Part shown: in pieces, positions 11,553 through 22,043 of the stretch
Layout of the letters: each line of letters opens with the position of its first letter
How positions within the stretch are numbered: the stretch's first letter is position 1
Assembly (NCBI RefSeq): GCF_030268085.1
Contig: NZ_BSDE01000004.1
Coordinates: 62,001 to 126,000, forward strand
Reading direction: 5' to 3'
Source of the DNA: Geothrix limicola
GTDB taxonomy: Bacteria; Acidobacteriota; Holophagae; Holophagales; Holophagaceae
DNA: 64,000 nt
Made by a program: the position numbers and the translations under genes
Notes under the pieces: generated by a model
Told to the model about the DNA's origin: nothing
The model's input: only the letters and a program-made list of their open reading frames with translations
The model's database searches: none

Positions 11553-13310
11553 CTACTCCCGTTCGGCCTTGTTGAAGGCATCGGCCAGCGTCGCCTTTTT
11601 GAACTCGGGCTGGCGGGCCTTGGCGGCTTCCAGGTCGCCCCGCTCCATGTCCTGCTCCAGCTGCTTGACGGAGAGGCCGATGCGGCGCTCGGTGGGATCG
11701 AGCTTCACGATCTTCATGGTGAGCTCCTGGCCGGCGACGAACTCCTTCTGGATGTCCTCCACCCGCTTGCGGCTCAGTTCGGAGACGTGCACCAGGCCCT
11801 CGATGCCGTCGCCGAGGTCGACGAAGGCGCCGAAATCGGTCAGGCGGGCGATCTTGCCGGTGATGACGGTGCCCACGTTGTGGTTCTCGAAGAAGATCTC
11901 CCAGACGTTGGGTTCCATCTGCTTCACGCCGAGGCTCATGCGCTGGGCCAGGGGGTCCAGGTTGAGGACCTTGGCGGTGACGCTGTCGCCCTTCTTCACG
12001 ATCTCGCCGGGGTGCTTGATCTTCTTGGTCCAGCTGAAGTCGGACACGTGGATCAGGCCGTCGATGCCCTCTTCGAGTTCGATGAAGGCGCCGAACTCCG
12101 TGATGTTGCGCACGGTGCCCGTGACGATCATGCCGGGCTGGTACTTCTCGGCGATGGCCATCCAGGGGTTCGGGGTGATCTGCTTCATGCCGAGGCTGAT
12201 GCGACGGTTCTCGCTGTCCACCTGCAGGATGAGGGCCTCGACCTGGTCGCCCAGGTTGACCATGCCCTTGGCGGACTTGACCTTCTTGGTCCAGCTCATC
12301 TCGGAGACGTGCACGAGGCCTTCGATGCCGGGCTCGAGTTCGACGAATGCTCCGTAGTCAGTGATCGAGACGACCTTGCCCTTGACCGAAGCCTGGATGG
12401 GGTAGCGCTCCTCGACGGAGAGCCAGGGATCCGGGAACTTCTGCTTGTAGCCCAAGGAGACGCGCTCGGTGTCCTTGTCGTACTTGAGCACGGCCACTTC
12501 GACCTTGTCGCCCACCTGGAACATCTCGCTGGGGTGGTTGAGCCGGCCCCAGGACATGTCGGTGATGTGCAGCAGGCCGTCCACACCGCCGAGGTCGACG
12601 AAGGCGCCGTACTCGGTGATGTTCTTGATGGCGCCCTCGACCAGCTTGCCTTCTTCGAGGCCCGCCAGGGTCTCTTCCTTCAGGCTCGCGTTGATGGTCT
12701 CGAGGAACAGCTTGCGGGACAGCACGATGTTGCCGCGGCGGCGGTTGACCTTGATGACCTTCATGTCGAAGGACTTGCCGAGGTAGGGATCCAGGTTGCG
12801 GACGGGCTTCATATCCACCTGGCTGCCGGGCAGGAAGGCGCGGATGCCGATATCGACCGCCAGACCGCCCTTGACCTTCTCGAGCACGGTGCCGTGCACG
12901 GTCATGTTGGAACGGAAGGCCTTCTCGACCTCGTCCCAGATCTTCATCTTCTCGGCGCGCTCGCGGCTGAGGCGCACGTTGCCGTTGGCGTCCTCCAGCA
13001 TTTCGAGCAGCACTTCGACCACGTCACCCACCTGAACGCCCTGGGTGCCGTCGGGGTTGTTGAACTCGTCGAGATTGACGGTGCCCGACCCCTTGTAGCC
13101 GATGTCGACGATGACGTCCTTGCCGCGGATTTCCACGACGACGCCGCGCACGACCTCTTCCTCGCGCAGGCCACGGGTCTCGCCCTGGAGGGCGGCCATG
13201 AACTCCTGGCCTTCCGCACTGTCGTCCTCGACATAGCCTGCGTCGAGCACGGTGATGCGGCCCATCTGCTTGGAGCCGAGCCCCTTGATGATTGCTTCTA
13301 ACTTGGACAT
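11553..13310 (-). CDS. rpsA: 30S ribosomal protein S1
   Basis: A 585-residue protein with six S1 OB-fold domains in tandem: recognisable cores begin near residues 39, 123, 209, 295, 382 and 468 (for example VVRGVVVEIRGKDVIVDIG, IKNITEYGAFVDLGGVDGLL, GKVVSITDYGAFVELEPGIE and RLTDFGAFVDLGDGIEGLVH). It binds mRNA on the small subunit and helps initiation on weak or structured leaders. The start is the ATG at 13310 (MSKLEAIIKGLG) with AGAGGTGG upstream; a longer in-frame extension reads through the leader. It is monocistronic, with its own terminator, divergent from the outer-membrane protein gene. Confidence 0.96.
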   Translation of the reverse strand: MSKLEAIIKGLGSKQMGRITVLDAGYVEDDSAEGQEFMAALQGETRGLREEEVVRGVVVEIRGKDVIVDIGYKGSGTVNLDEFNNPDGTQGVQVGDVVEVLLEMLEDANGNVRLSRERAEKMKIWDEVEKAFRSNMTVHGTVLEKVKGGLAVDIGIRAFLPGSQVDMKPVRNLDPYLGKSFDMKVIKVNRRRGNIVLSRKLFLETINASLKEETLAGLEEGKLVEGAIKNITEYGAFVDLGGVDGLLHITDMSWGRLNHPSEMFQVGDKVEVAVLKYDKDTERVSLGYKQKFPDPWLSVEERYPIQASVKGKVVSITDYGAFVELEPGIEGLVHVSEMSWTKKVKSAKGMVNLGDQVEALILQVDSENRRISLGMKQITPNPWMAIAEKYQPGMIVTGTVRNITEFGAFIELEEGIDGLIHVSDFSWTKKIKHPGEIVKKGDSVTAKVLNLDPLAQRMSLGVKQMEPNVWEIFFENHNVGTVITGKIARLTDFGAFVDLGDGIEGLVHVSELSRKRVEDIQKEFVAGQELTMKIVKLDPTERRIGLSVKQLEQDMERGDLEAAKARQPEFKKATLADAFNKAERE

Positions 13311-13496
13311 GAAGTCCACCTCTTTGGTTAGCCCCCGCGCTCTGGCGGTGGGCTGGAATCCCGGCACACGAAGTCCGGCAGAACGCATAGGTTATCCAGG
13401 AAATCCGGGAATCACCAGGGAAAGGTCCCGGGCGTCCCCGTGGCGGAGGGAGTTGCGCCTGTTGGATTGCGTAGGGAAGGGGTCGGACGTCAATGA

Positions 13497-13525
13497 TTGA
13501 CGGGACTGGAAGGCTCTCGTATATT
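13497..13525 (+). promoter_or_regulatory. Near-consensus sigma-70-type promoter
   Basis: TTGACG (13497-13502), a 17-bp spacer and TATATT (13520-13525). Transcription would start around 13532, giving a leader of roughly 25 nt that contains AAAGGAG ahead of the ATG at 13556. It is the best promoter by eye in the window. Confidence 0.8.
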
Positions 13526-13555
13526 TTCGATGTCACCATCCACAAAGGAGTTTTT

Positions 13556-14176
13556 ATGAAGAGATTCGTGGGAATGCTTTCCCTGGCCGCCCTGCCCCTG
13601 GCGGCCCAGTCCTGGGAGGTCGGCGCCTTCGTGGGGCAGCAGTCCTACAAGTCGTTCTCCTATCAGGACGTCACCATCGGCCACACCGAGGTGAAGCCTG
13701 ACAGCAAGACCGTGGGCGCCCTGAGGCTGGGGTACAGCCTGGTGGATGTGGGACCCGCCCTCTTCCAGATCAACGCGGCCTACCAGCCCAAGGCCTCCGC
13801 CGACATCAAGTTCAACGCGATGGGCATCACGCTCGGTGGCATCACCAAGCTGGACCATTCGGCCAGCAGCGTGGGCCTGGCCTTCATTTTCAAGGCCGGC
13901 GTATCTGCCAGCGTGGGTGTGGATTACCGCTGGGACAAGCTGGAGGGCACTTTCCAGAACCTGTCCTCCTCCACGACCTATGGCCGGCCCTGGGCCCGGG
14001 CCAACATCGGCTTCGCCTTCCCCACGCCCCTCATGAAGCCCTTCCTGGGCCTCGAAGTGGCCGCGCCCCTCGCGAGCACCAGCGTGGGAAATGCCGGCCC
14101 GGCCAACGACGAGGAGGCTCTGAAGGGCATGGCCCCGAAGCTGCAGATCGGCGTCTACGGCGGCATCCGGTTCTGA
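13556..14176 (+). CDS. Small outer-membrane beta-barrel protein
   Basis: A 206-residue protein with a signal peptide (MKRFVGMLSLAALPLAAQ, cleavage likely after LAAQ or nearby). The rest is alternating-hydrophobicity strand-like sequence with glycine/aromatic patterns (WEVGAFVGQQSYKSF, GALRLGYSLVDVG, ASVGVDYRWDKLEG, ARANIGFAFP) and ends in IGVYGGIRF, a C-terminal aromatic typical of BAM substrates. The start was set by AAAGGAG 6 nt upstream of the ATG. It has its own strong promoter and terminator, as expected of an abundant envelope protein. The transported or bound ligand is unknown. Confidence 0.8.
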   Translation: MKRFVGMLSLAALPLAAQSWEVGAFVGQQSYKSFSYQDVTIGHTEVKPDSKTVGALRLGYSLVDVGPALFQINAAYQPKASADIKFNAMGITLGGITKLDHSASSVGLAFIFKAGVSASVGVDYRWDKLEGTFQNLSSSTTYGRPWARANIGFAFPTPLMKPFLGLEVAAPLASTSVGNAGPANDEEALKGMAPKLQIGVYGGIRF

Positions 14177-14193
14177 ACCGGGTTCCATCGACG

Positions 14194-14228
14194 AAAAGGA
14201 CGCGCCCGTCTGGGCGCGTCCTTTTTTT
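14194..14228 (+). terminator. Strong intrinsic terminator
   Basis: A perfect 14-bp stem (AAAAGGACGCGCCC / GGGCGCGTCCTTTT) with loop GTCT runs into a T7 tract. It ends the outer-membrane protein gene and also separates it from the convergent suf operon. Confidence 0.93.
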
Positions 14229-14244
14229 CAGGCCGAGGTCGGTC

Positions 14245-14802
14245 CTAGACCGAGATCACCACGATCTCGGGATCCACTTCCTTCTGCAGCATGCCCTCGA
14301 TGGCCACCAGGGTGCCCGTGAGGCTGGCGGGGCAGCTGCCGCAGGCGCCGACATAGCGGATCATGACCTGCTTCTCGTGGCGGCCCACCAGCTCCAGACC
14401 TCCGCCGTCGGCCGCGAGGGCGGGCAGGATGGCGCTTTCCAGCACCATGCGGATGTCTCTCAGCAGGGGATCGTTCTCGTCTTCCACCTTGCTGAACACC
14501 CGCGGGGCCGCGGGGGTGCTGGTGCCACCCCCCACGCCAGCGGCGGCGCGGATGGGCGCGGCCAGCAGGGGTAGCATCTCGGGCCAGCCCTTGTCGTCGG
14601 TCTTGGTGACCGTGAGGAACTTGTCCTGCATGAACACGGAGGTGACGTGCCCCACGGCGAAGAGGCCCTTGGCCAGCTCGTCGTGTTCGGCCGTTTCCGC
14701 ATTGGGGAAGGACTTGGGGAAGCCCACGGCCACGGCTTCCTTCAACACGAACTTCACTGCGTTGGGATTGGGCGTGTATTCGATTTCGGCGATCTTGGGC
14801 AT
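14245..14802 (-). CDS. Nfu-type Fe-S cluster carrier (NifU C-terminal domain)
   Basis: A 185-residue protein with an N-terminal Nfu_N scaffold domain (EYTPNPNAVKFVL, FAVGHVTSVFMQDKFLTVTK) and a C-terminal NifU-like domain ending the operon. The cluster-binding motif is GACGSCPAS (CxxC near residue 150). Nfu proteins accept [4Fe-4S] clusters from SUF and deliver them to apoproteins. A Gly/Pro/Ala linker (AAAGVGGGTSTPAAP) joins the domains. It is the last gene of suf, 2 nt after sufU. Confidence 0.93.
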   Translation of the reverse strand: MPKIAEIEYTPNPNAVKFVLKEAVAVGFPKSFPNAETAEHDELAKGLFAVGHVTSVFMQDKFLTVTKTDDKGWPEMLPLLAAPIRAAAGVGGGTSTPAAPRVFSKVEDENDPLLRDIRMVLESAILPALAADGGGLELVGRHEKQVMIRYVGACGSCPASLTGTLVAIEGMLQKEVDPEIVVISV

Positions 14803-14804
14803 GT

Positions 14805-15250
14805 CTACTCCGTGCTCGCTTCTTCCTCGCCCTTGAGCGCGGCATGCAGGGTGGCCCAGGGGAGGACGGCGCACTTCACGCGGCTGGGCAGGTCCTTGAC
14901 GCCGCTGAAGAGGGTCAGCTTGCCGAGGAGGGGCGTTTGGGTGCCGGGCTCCAGCTCGCCGCGCACCATGCCGCGGAACTGCTCGGCCATGGCCTCGGCT
15001 TCGGCGACGGGCTTGCCCTTCACGGCGCCGGTCATGAGGCTGGCGCTGGCCACGTCGATGGCGCAGCCGCTGCCCGTGAACTTGATGTCCTGCACCAGGC
15101 CGTTCTCGATTACCAGGGTCAGGTCCAGCTGATCGCCGCAGAGCGGGTTGTGGCCTTCCGCGTGGTGCGTGCAGGCCTCCAGCTTCCCGAAATTCCGGGG
15201 CTTCTTGTTGTGCTCCAGGATCACCTGCTGGTACAGCTCGCGGGGGTCGC

Positions 15251-15254
<4 letters not shown>
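14805..15254 (-). CDS. sufU: SufU-type sulfur-transfer / scaffold protein
   Basis: A 149-residue IscU-like fold protein. The three conserved cysteines are in NPLCGDQ, GSGCAIDVASASLM and RVKCAVLPWATL, with the Asp of CGD. The insertion before the third Cys (about residues 90-120) marks the SufU branch of Gram-positive-type SUF systems, where the protein binds zinc and takes persulfide from SufS rather than acting as the scaffold. The start ATG overlaps the sufS stop (ATGA), so coupling with sufS is tight and fits their partnership. Confidence 0.94.
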
Positions 15255-16482
<1,228 letters not shown>

Positions 16483-16486
<4 letters not shown>

Positions 16487-17756
16487 GACAGATCCCCCAG
16501 CGAGCCGGCCTGGGTGCGGGCCATGACGAGCTGGCGCAGGGCCCGCCGCAGGCTGGCCACGGGCACGTGGGTGAGCACGTCTGCGGCGAAACCGTAGGTG
16601 AGCAGGTTGCGCGCGTCGTCGGCATTGAGGCCGCGGCTCTGCAGGTAGAACAGTTCTTCGGGGTCCAGCGCGCCCACGGTGGCGCCGTGGCTGCACTTCA
16701 CGTCGTCGGCGTAGATCTCGAGCTGGGGCTTGGTGTCCACGCGGGCGGATTCGGAGAGCAGCAGGTTGCGGCTCTGCTGCTTGGCGTCCGTGCCCTGGGC
16801 GAGGGGCGCCACGCGGACCCGGCCGTTGAAGACCGCGCGGGCCTTCCCGTCGACGATGCACTTGTGCAGCTGGTGGCTGCTGGCGTTCGGTTCGGTGTGA
16901 TGCATGAAGCTGTGGGTGTCGGCCACCTGCTGGCCTTCGAGAAGGGCCAGGCCGTCCAGGCTGGCCTCGGCGCCTTCGGCCAGGCGCACCCAGGGCTGCT
17001 GGCGCGAAAGCCTGGCGCCGAAGCTGAGGGTGCGGGAATGGTACTGGCCGCCCTTGGCGACCTCGGCCTTGAGGGTGCCCAGGTGGAAGGCCTCGGCGTC
17101 GTCGCGCTGCACGCGCTCGTGGCGCAGGATGGCGCCTTCGGCCACGTGGATCTCCACCACGGGGCAGGTGAGGTAGGTGCCGCTGCCGTGATGCTCTTCC
17201 ACCAGCTCCAGTTCCGAACCGCGCTCCAGCACCACCAGCACCCGGGGGAAGACGGCGACGGGGGCGTTGGCCTGGGTGATGAAGAGCAGGTGGAGGGGCA
17301 GGGCCACCTTCATGTTTTTCGGCACGAGGATGACGGCGCCGTCCTGGAAGCGGGCGGTGTTCAGATCCTCGAAGAGGCCCGCCGATTTGCCGTTGGGCAC
17401 GCTGCCGAGGGCGTGGCAGGCCTCGCTGGCGTGGGACATGGGGAAGAAGCGCACGCCGGCGGGCACGGCGGAAGCGCAGCTGGCGTGGGGCGCGTGATGC
17501 CCGTTCACGAAGACCTGGCGGGTGCCCACCATCTCGGGCAGCAGGTGGCCGCTGATGTCGACCGTGGCTTTCGGAGCCGGCGCGAAGGACAGCCCGGCCA
17601 GGGCCTTGAGGTCGGTGTATTTCCAATCCTCGTCCCGGGTCGTGGGCAGGTCGCGGCCAGCCAGGCGGGTTTCGGCAGCCTCGCGCAGCTCGCCCCACTC
17701 GGCAGGCCGCGGCCCGGCCAGCAGCTCGGCGACGAGGTTGGAGGTGGCGGCCAGGG

Positions 17757-17760
<4 letters not shown>
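16483..17760 (-). CDS. sufD: SUF complex subunit SufD
   Basis: A 425-residue SufBD-family beta-helix protein, partner of SufB and SufC in the SufBC2D scaffold. Typical elements are DEDWKYTDLKALAG near residue 40, the long beta-helix core (VFNGRVRVAPLAQGTDAKQQ) and the conserved C-terminal DDVKCSHGATVGALDPEELF, where the Cys and His reported as functional in SufD are seen, then YLQSRGLNADDARNLLTYGF. It starts with ATG overlapping the sufC stop. Confidence 0.96.
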
Positions 17761-18521
<761 letters not shown>

Positions 18522-18546
18522 TCAGGACTCCAAAAACAAAAGAACG

Positions 18547-18618
18547 ACCGCGAATGACGCGAATTTTCGCGAATGGGTGGTGATGTTTTTATTCGCGCCC
18601 ATTCGCGTCATTCGCGGT
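18547..18618. repeat. REP-like palindromic repeat between sufC and sufB
   Basis: Perfect 17-nt inverted arms ACCGCGAATGACGCGAA (18547-18563) and its complement (18602-18618), with smaller CGCGAAT units inside both flanks. The sequence is much richer in the CGCGAAT word than the coding DNA around it. Such palindromes can act as mRNA stabilisers or partial terminators inside operons; that role here is inference. Confidence 0.85.
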
Positions 18619-18625
18619 TCCATCC

Positions 18626-20065
18626 TTAGCCCACGCTCCCTTCGAGCTTGAGGGAGAGCAGCTTGGTGGCTTCGACGGCGAACTCCATGGGGAGCTCGCG
18701 GAAGACGTCCTTGCAGAAGCCGTTGATGATCATGCTGATGGCTTCCTCGGCGGGGATGCCGCGCTGCTGGAAGTAGAAGAGCTGCTCTTCGCCGATCTTG
18801 GAGGTGGTGGCCTCGTGCTCCACCTTGGCGCTGCGGTTCTGCACCTCGATATAAGGGAAGGTGCTGGCGCTGCAGCTTTGCCCGATGAGCATGGAATCGC
18901 ACTGGCTGAAGTTGCGGGCGCCCTCGGCCTTGGGCTGTACCTTCACGAGGCCGCGGTAGCTGTTGGAACTGTCGCCGGCGCTGATGCCCTTGCTGATGAT
19001 GGTGCTCTTCGTGTTGCGGCCGATGTGCACCATCTTGGTGCCCGTGTCCGCCTGCTGCTTGTGGTTGGTGAGGGCCACGCTGAAGAACTCGCCGATGCTG
19101 TCGTCGCCCAGCAGCACGCAGCTGGGGTACTTCCAGGTGATGGCGCTGCCGGTCTCCACCTGGGTCCAGCTGATGTGCGAGGACTTGCCCTTGCACAGGC
19201 CGCGCTTGGTCACGAAGTTGAAGATGCCGCCCACGCCGTTCTTGTCGCCGGCGTACCAGTTCTGCACGGTGCTGTACTTGATGAAGGCGTTGTCGAGGGC
19301 CACCAGTTCCACCACGGCCGCATGCAGCTGGTTGGTGTCGAACTGGGGGGCCGTGCAGCCTTCCAGGTAGCTCACGGTGGCGCCTTCCTCGGCCACGATG
19401 AGGGTGCGCTCGAACTGGCCCGACTCCTTGTTGTTGATGCGGAAGTAGGTGCTCAGGTCCATGGGGCAGGCGACGCCCTTGGGGATGAAGACGAAGCTGC
19501 CGTCCGTGAACACGGCGCTGTTCAGCGCGGCGTAGAAGTTGTCGGCGGAGGGCACCACGCTGCCCAGGTACTTCTTCACGAGCTCGGGATGTTCCTTCAC
19601 GGCCTCGCTGAAGCTGCAGAAGATGATGCCGACTTCCTTCAGCTTCTCCTTGTAGGTCGTCGTCACGCTGACGGAGTCGAAGACCACATCCACAGCCACG
19701 CCCGCCAGGGCCGCCTGCTCGTTGATGGGCACGCCCAGCTTTTCGAAGGTGCGCCTCAGTTCGGGATCCACCTCGTCCATGGAGGCGTACTTGGGGGCTT
19801 TGGCCTTGGGCGCGCTGTAGTAGACGATCTTCTGGAAGTCGGGCTTGGGATAGTCGACCTTGGCCCAGTCCGGCTCGGCCATGGTCAGCCAGTGGCGGTA
19901 GGCCTTGAGGCGGAACTCCAGCAGCCAGTCAGGCTCGCCCTTCTTGGCCGAAATGAAGCGGATCACGTCCTCGTTCAGTCCGGGCGCGACGCTGTCCGCC
20001 TCGATATCCGTCACGAAGCCATACTTGTATTCCTGGCTGGTGACCACATTGAAGGTGGTGCTCAT
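18626..20065 (-). CDS. sufB: SUF complex scaffold subunit SufB
   Basis: A 479-residue SufBD-family protein, first gene of the suf operon and the main cluster-assembly scaffold. It shows the standard SufB order: [32 protein letters not shown], then the core with [20 protein letters not shown] and [17 protein letters not shown], and the C-terminal [20 protein letters not shown] and [18 protein letters not shown]. The ATG at 20065 ([11 protein letters not shown]) was preferred to an in-frame start 21 nt upstream because it matches the family N-terminus. Confidence 0.97.
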   Translation of the reverse strand: MSTTFNVVTSQEYKYGFVTDIEADSVAPGLNEDVIRFISAKKGEPDWLLEFRLKAYRHWLTMAEPDWAKVDYPKPDFQKIVYYSAPKAKAPKYASMDEVDPELRRTFEKLGVPINEQAALAGVAVDVVFDSVSVTTTYKEKLKEVGIIFCSFSEAVKEHPELVKKYLGSVVPSADNFYAALNSAVFTDGSFVFIPKGVACPMDLSTYFRINNKESGQFERTLIVAEEGATVSYLEGCTAPQFDTNQLHAAVVELVALDNAFIKYSTVQNWYAGDKNGVGGIFNFVTKRGLCKGKSSHISWTQVETGSAITWKYPSCVLLGDDSIGEFFSVALTNHKQQADTGTKMVHIGRNTKSTIISKGISAGDSSNSYRGLVKVQPKAEGARNFSQCDSMLIGQSCSASTFPYIEVQNRSAKVEHEATTSKIGEEQLFYFQQRGIPAEEAISMIINGFCKDVFRELPMEFAVEATKLLSLKLEGSVG

Positions 20066-20084
20066 CCTGCCCCCCGAGCCTTCC

Positions 20085-20112
20085 ATTCTGGAATCTCGAC
20101 TAAAATTGTCAA
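20085..20112 (-). promoter_or_regulatory. Putative sufB promoter
   Basis: On the minus strand TTGACA (20112-20107), a 16-bp spacer and CAGAAT (20090-20085) stand 20 nt upstream of the sufB start. The -35 box is consensus; the -10 matches 4 of 6 positions. Confidence 0.6.
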
Positions 20113-20116
20113 CTTA
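20092..20116 (-). promoter_or_regulatory. IscR type-1-like operator overlapping the suf promoter
   Basis: The 25-nt minus-strand site has TTGAC, a six-base A/T centre, then AGTCGAG. Compared by eye with the published E. coli IscR type-1 consensus (ATASYYGACTRWWWYAGTCRRSTAT), the central 19 positions match at 18; mismatches are mainly at the outer ends. It covers the -35 box and most of the spacer, so binding would repress. No Rrf2-family regulator is encoded in the window. Confidence 0.65.
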
Positions 20117-20146
20117 ATAGGCTGTGCCCTCGGTCACGAGCCTGGG

Positions 20147-22000
20147 TCAGACCTGCCCGGCCTCGTCCAATTCCTTCAAAAGGCCGCGGATCTGAGTCTT
20201 GACGCCCTTGGCCTGGCCATCGTTGAGATCCCCCGCATCGGCCTCTAGGCCTTCCTTCAGCAGGAGTCGGGCCTGCTCCCGCTCGCCCAGGCCCGCCAGG
20301 GCGGCGCCGAGCTGGAAGTGGTTGATGAGGGTGGGTTCCTTTTCGATGAGGGGGTCCAGCAGGTCCAGCACTTCCTGGTGGTGCTTGAGGGCCAGCAGGT
20401 ACTGGCCCAGCAGGGTGCGGGCGCGGGGCTCGAGGCCGGGCAGGGGGTGGGTGTGGAGGCGGCGCACCTCGATGAGGTCGTCTTCGGTGACCTGGCCGTT
20501 CATGAGGCGGTAGGCCAGGCGCATGAGGGCGGCCTCCCAGGCGCCGGTGCTCTTGGGATGGCGCCCCAGGTAGGCGTCCAGGGCGCGGGTGATCTCGGCC
20601 TCGCGCTTCTGTTCCATGAGGTGTTCGAGGACCAGGCGCAGGGCGAGGAAGCAGAGGCGGGGGTGGCGGTCCGAGCAGGCGAAGGCCAGTGCGGGCTTGA
20701 GCTGCTTCTCGGGATCCTTCAGGAAGGCCAGGCGGAGGTCGAGCCACTCGGAGCGCTGGCTCCGGCCCTTGCGGCGGACCCGCCTGAGCAGCACTTCGGC
20801 GCCCTCGGTCTGGTTCTCGTCGAGCAGGGTCTCGACCTCGTCCAGCATCAGCTGGGTGCCGGCCTTGCCGTCCCGGGCCTCGCGCAGCTGGGGATGATCC
20901 TCCGCGTCGAGCATGAGCAGCAGCTGGGGATCGCCGGGGTTCTGGGTGAGGAGTTCCTGCAGGATGGCGAAGGCCTTGGGGCGCTCTTCCTGGAGGAGAT
21001 AGGCCTCGGCCAGGGCCTCGCGCACGTGCAGGTCCCCGGGCAGGTACGAGCTGGCCTCCTTGAGGGCGGGCACGGCCATGGCGCTTTCGCCGCGGGCCAG
21101 GTGGACCTGGCCCAGCAGCAGCAGGGTTTCGCCGTCCTTGCGCCGGGCCACCGCTTCCTGGGCGGCTTCCAGGGCGCCCTGCAGATCGTCCTGATCGAGC
21201 AGCAGTTCGGCCAGCATCATGCGCGGCTCGGGATCCTCGGGACGCAGGTCCGCGGCCTGGTGCAGGGCCTCGATGGCCTGGTCCGCGTGCTCGGGAAGCT
21301 CCTGCAGCAGCTTGCCCAGCAGCATCCAGGCCTCGAAGTGGCGGGGGCTGAGGCCCACCACCTTGCGCGCGAGGACTTCGGCCTCTTCGAAGTTCTGGGC
21401 GGCCTCGTGCAGCGAGGCGATGGTGAAGATGAGCTCGTAGTTCTTGGGGTCCAGGGGCAGGGCCTGGCCCAGGCGCTGGGCCGCGCCGGGCAGGTCGGCG
21501 GATTCCAACAGGGCGGTGGTTTCCAGCAGGGCCCGCTTGAGCTGGGCCATGGACTTGGGCCGGGCGATGGGGAGGATGCGGGCGCGGTAACGGGTGAAGA
21601 GCTCCCGCGCGCTGATGAGGTGAAGGTTCTCCTCCACCAGGCTCTCCCAGCGCTGGGAGAAGGCGTGGGCATCCAGCTGGCGGTTCTGCTCCATCTCCTG
21701 CACGAGCGCCATGAGGCCGTTGCGCAGCATCACCTCGCTGCGCTCCAGCTTGCCCAGCTGATCGGAGACGGTCTCCAGGTAGGTCTCCACCCGGCGCAGG
21801 GTCTCCTCGAGGCCCGTGATGCGCTCCAGCAGGTGCTCTTCGAGATCCTCACCGCCGTCGGATTCATCGGGTTCGTCCTCCCAGGTCTGGTCTCCGGCGA
21901 GGATGAGCAGGCGCGTGCCGCATTTGAGGCACGTCTCCCGTTCCCCCGGATTCCAGGAGAGGCAGTTCTGGCAATAGGAGCCGGGGAGATCGTTCGCCAT
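20147..22000 (-). CDS. Zinc-ribbon, coiled-coil and TPR protein
   Basis: A 617-residue cytoplasmic protein of unknown function. Residues 9-28 form a zinc ribbon (YCQNCLSWNPGERETCLKCG, two CxxC pairs). An acidic linker follows (EDEPDESDGGEDLEEH), then a short coiled coil around residues 50-95. From about residue 130 to the end there are many TPR units, for example YELIFTIASLHEAAQNFEEA, HFEAWMLLGKLLQELPEHA and HLARGESAMAVPALKEAS. Such architecture usually serves protein-protein assembly. It lies upstream of sufB on the same strand, but suf has its own promoter in the 81-nt gap. Confidence 0.85.
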   Translation of the reverse strand: MANDLPGSYCQNCLSWNPGERETCLKCGTRLLILAGDQTWEDEPDESDGGEDLEEHLLERITGLEETLRRVETYLETVSDQLGKLERSEVMLRNGLMALVQEMEQNRQLDAHAFSQRWESLVEENLHLISARELFTRYRARILPIARPKSMAQLKRALLETTALLESADLPGAAQRLGQALPLDPKNYELIFTIASLHEAAQNFEEAEVLARKVVGLSPRHFEAWMLLGKLLQELPEHADQAIEALHQAADLRPEDPEPRMMLAELLLDQDDLQGALEAAQEAVARRKDGETLLLLGQVHLARGESAMAVPALKEASSYLPGDLHVREALAEAYLLQEERPKAFAILQELLTQNPGDPQLLLMLDAEDHPQLREARDGKAGTQLMLDEVETLLDENQTEGAEVLLRRVRRKGRSQRSEWLDLRLAFLKDPEKQLKPALAFACSDRHPRLCFLALRLVLEHLMEQKREAEITRALDAYLGRHPKSTGAWEAALMRLAYRLMNGQVTEDDLIEVRRLHTHPLPGLEPRARTLLGQYLLALKHHQEVLDLLDPLIEKEPTLINHFQLGAALAGLGEREQARLLLKEGLEADAGDLNDGQAKGVKTQIRGLLKELDEAGQV

Positions 22001-22043
22001 GGCTCCAGGATAGAAGGGAACGGACCCGCCTTGTCCTTAGATC

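Noticed and set aside
9202..12357. A 1051-codon plus-strand frame opposite the pentapeptide gene and rpsA
   Set aside because: Its quasi-periodic sequence simply mirrors the 15-nt period of the pentapeptide repeats, then runs into the antisense of rpsA.
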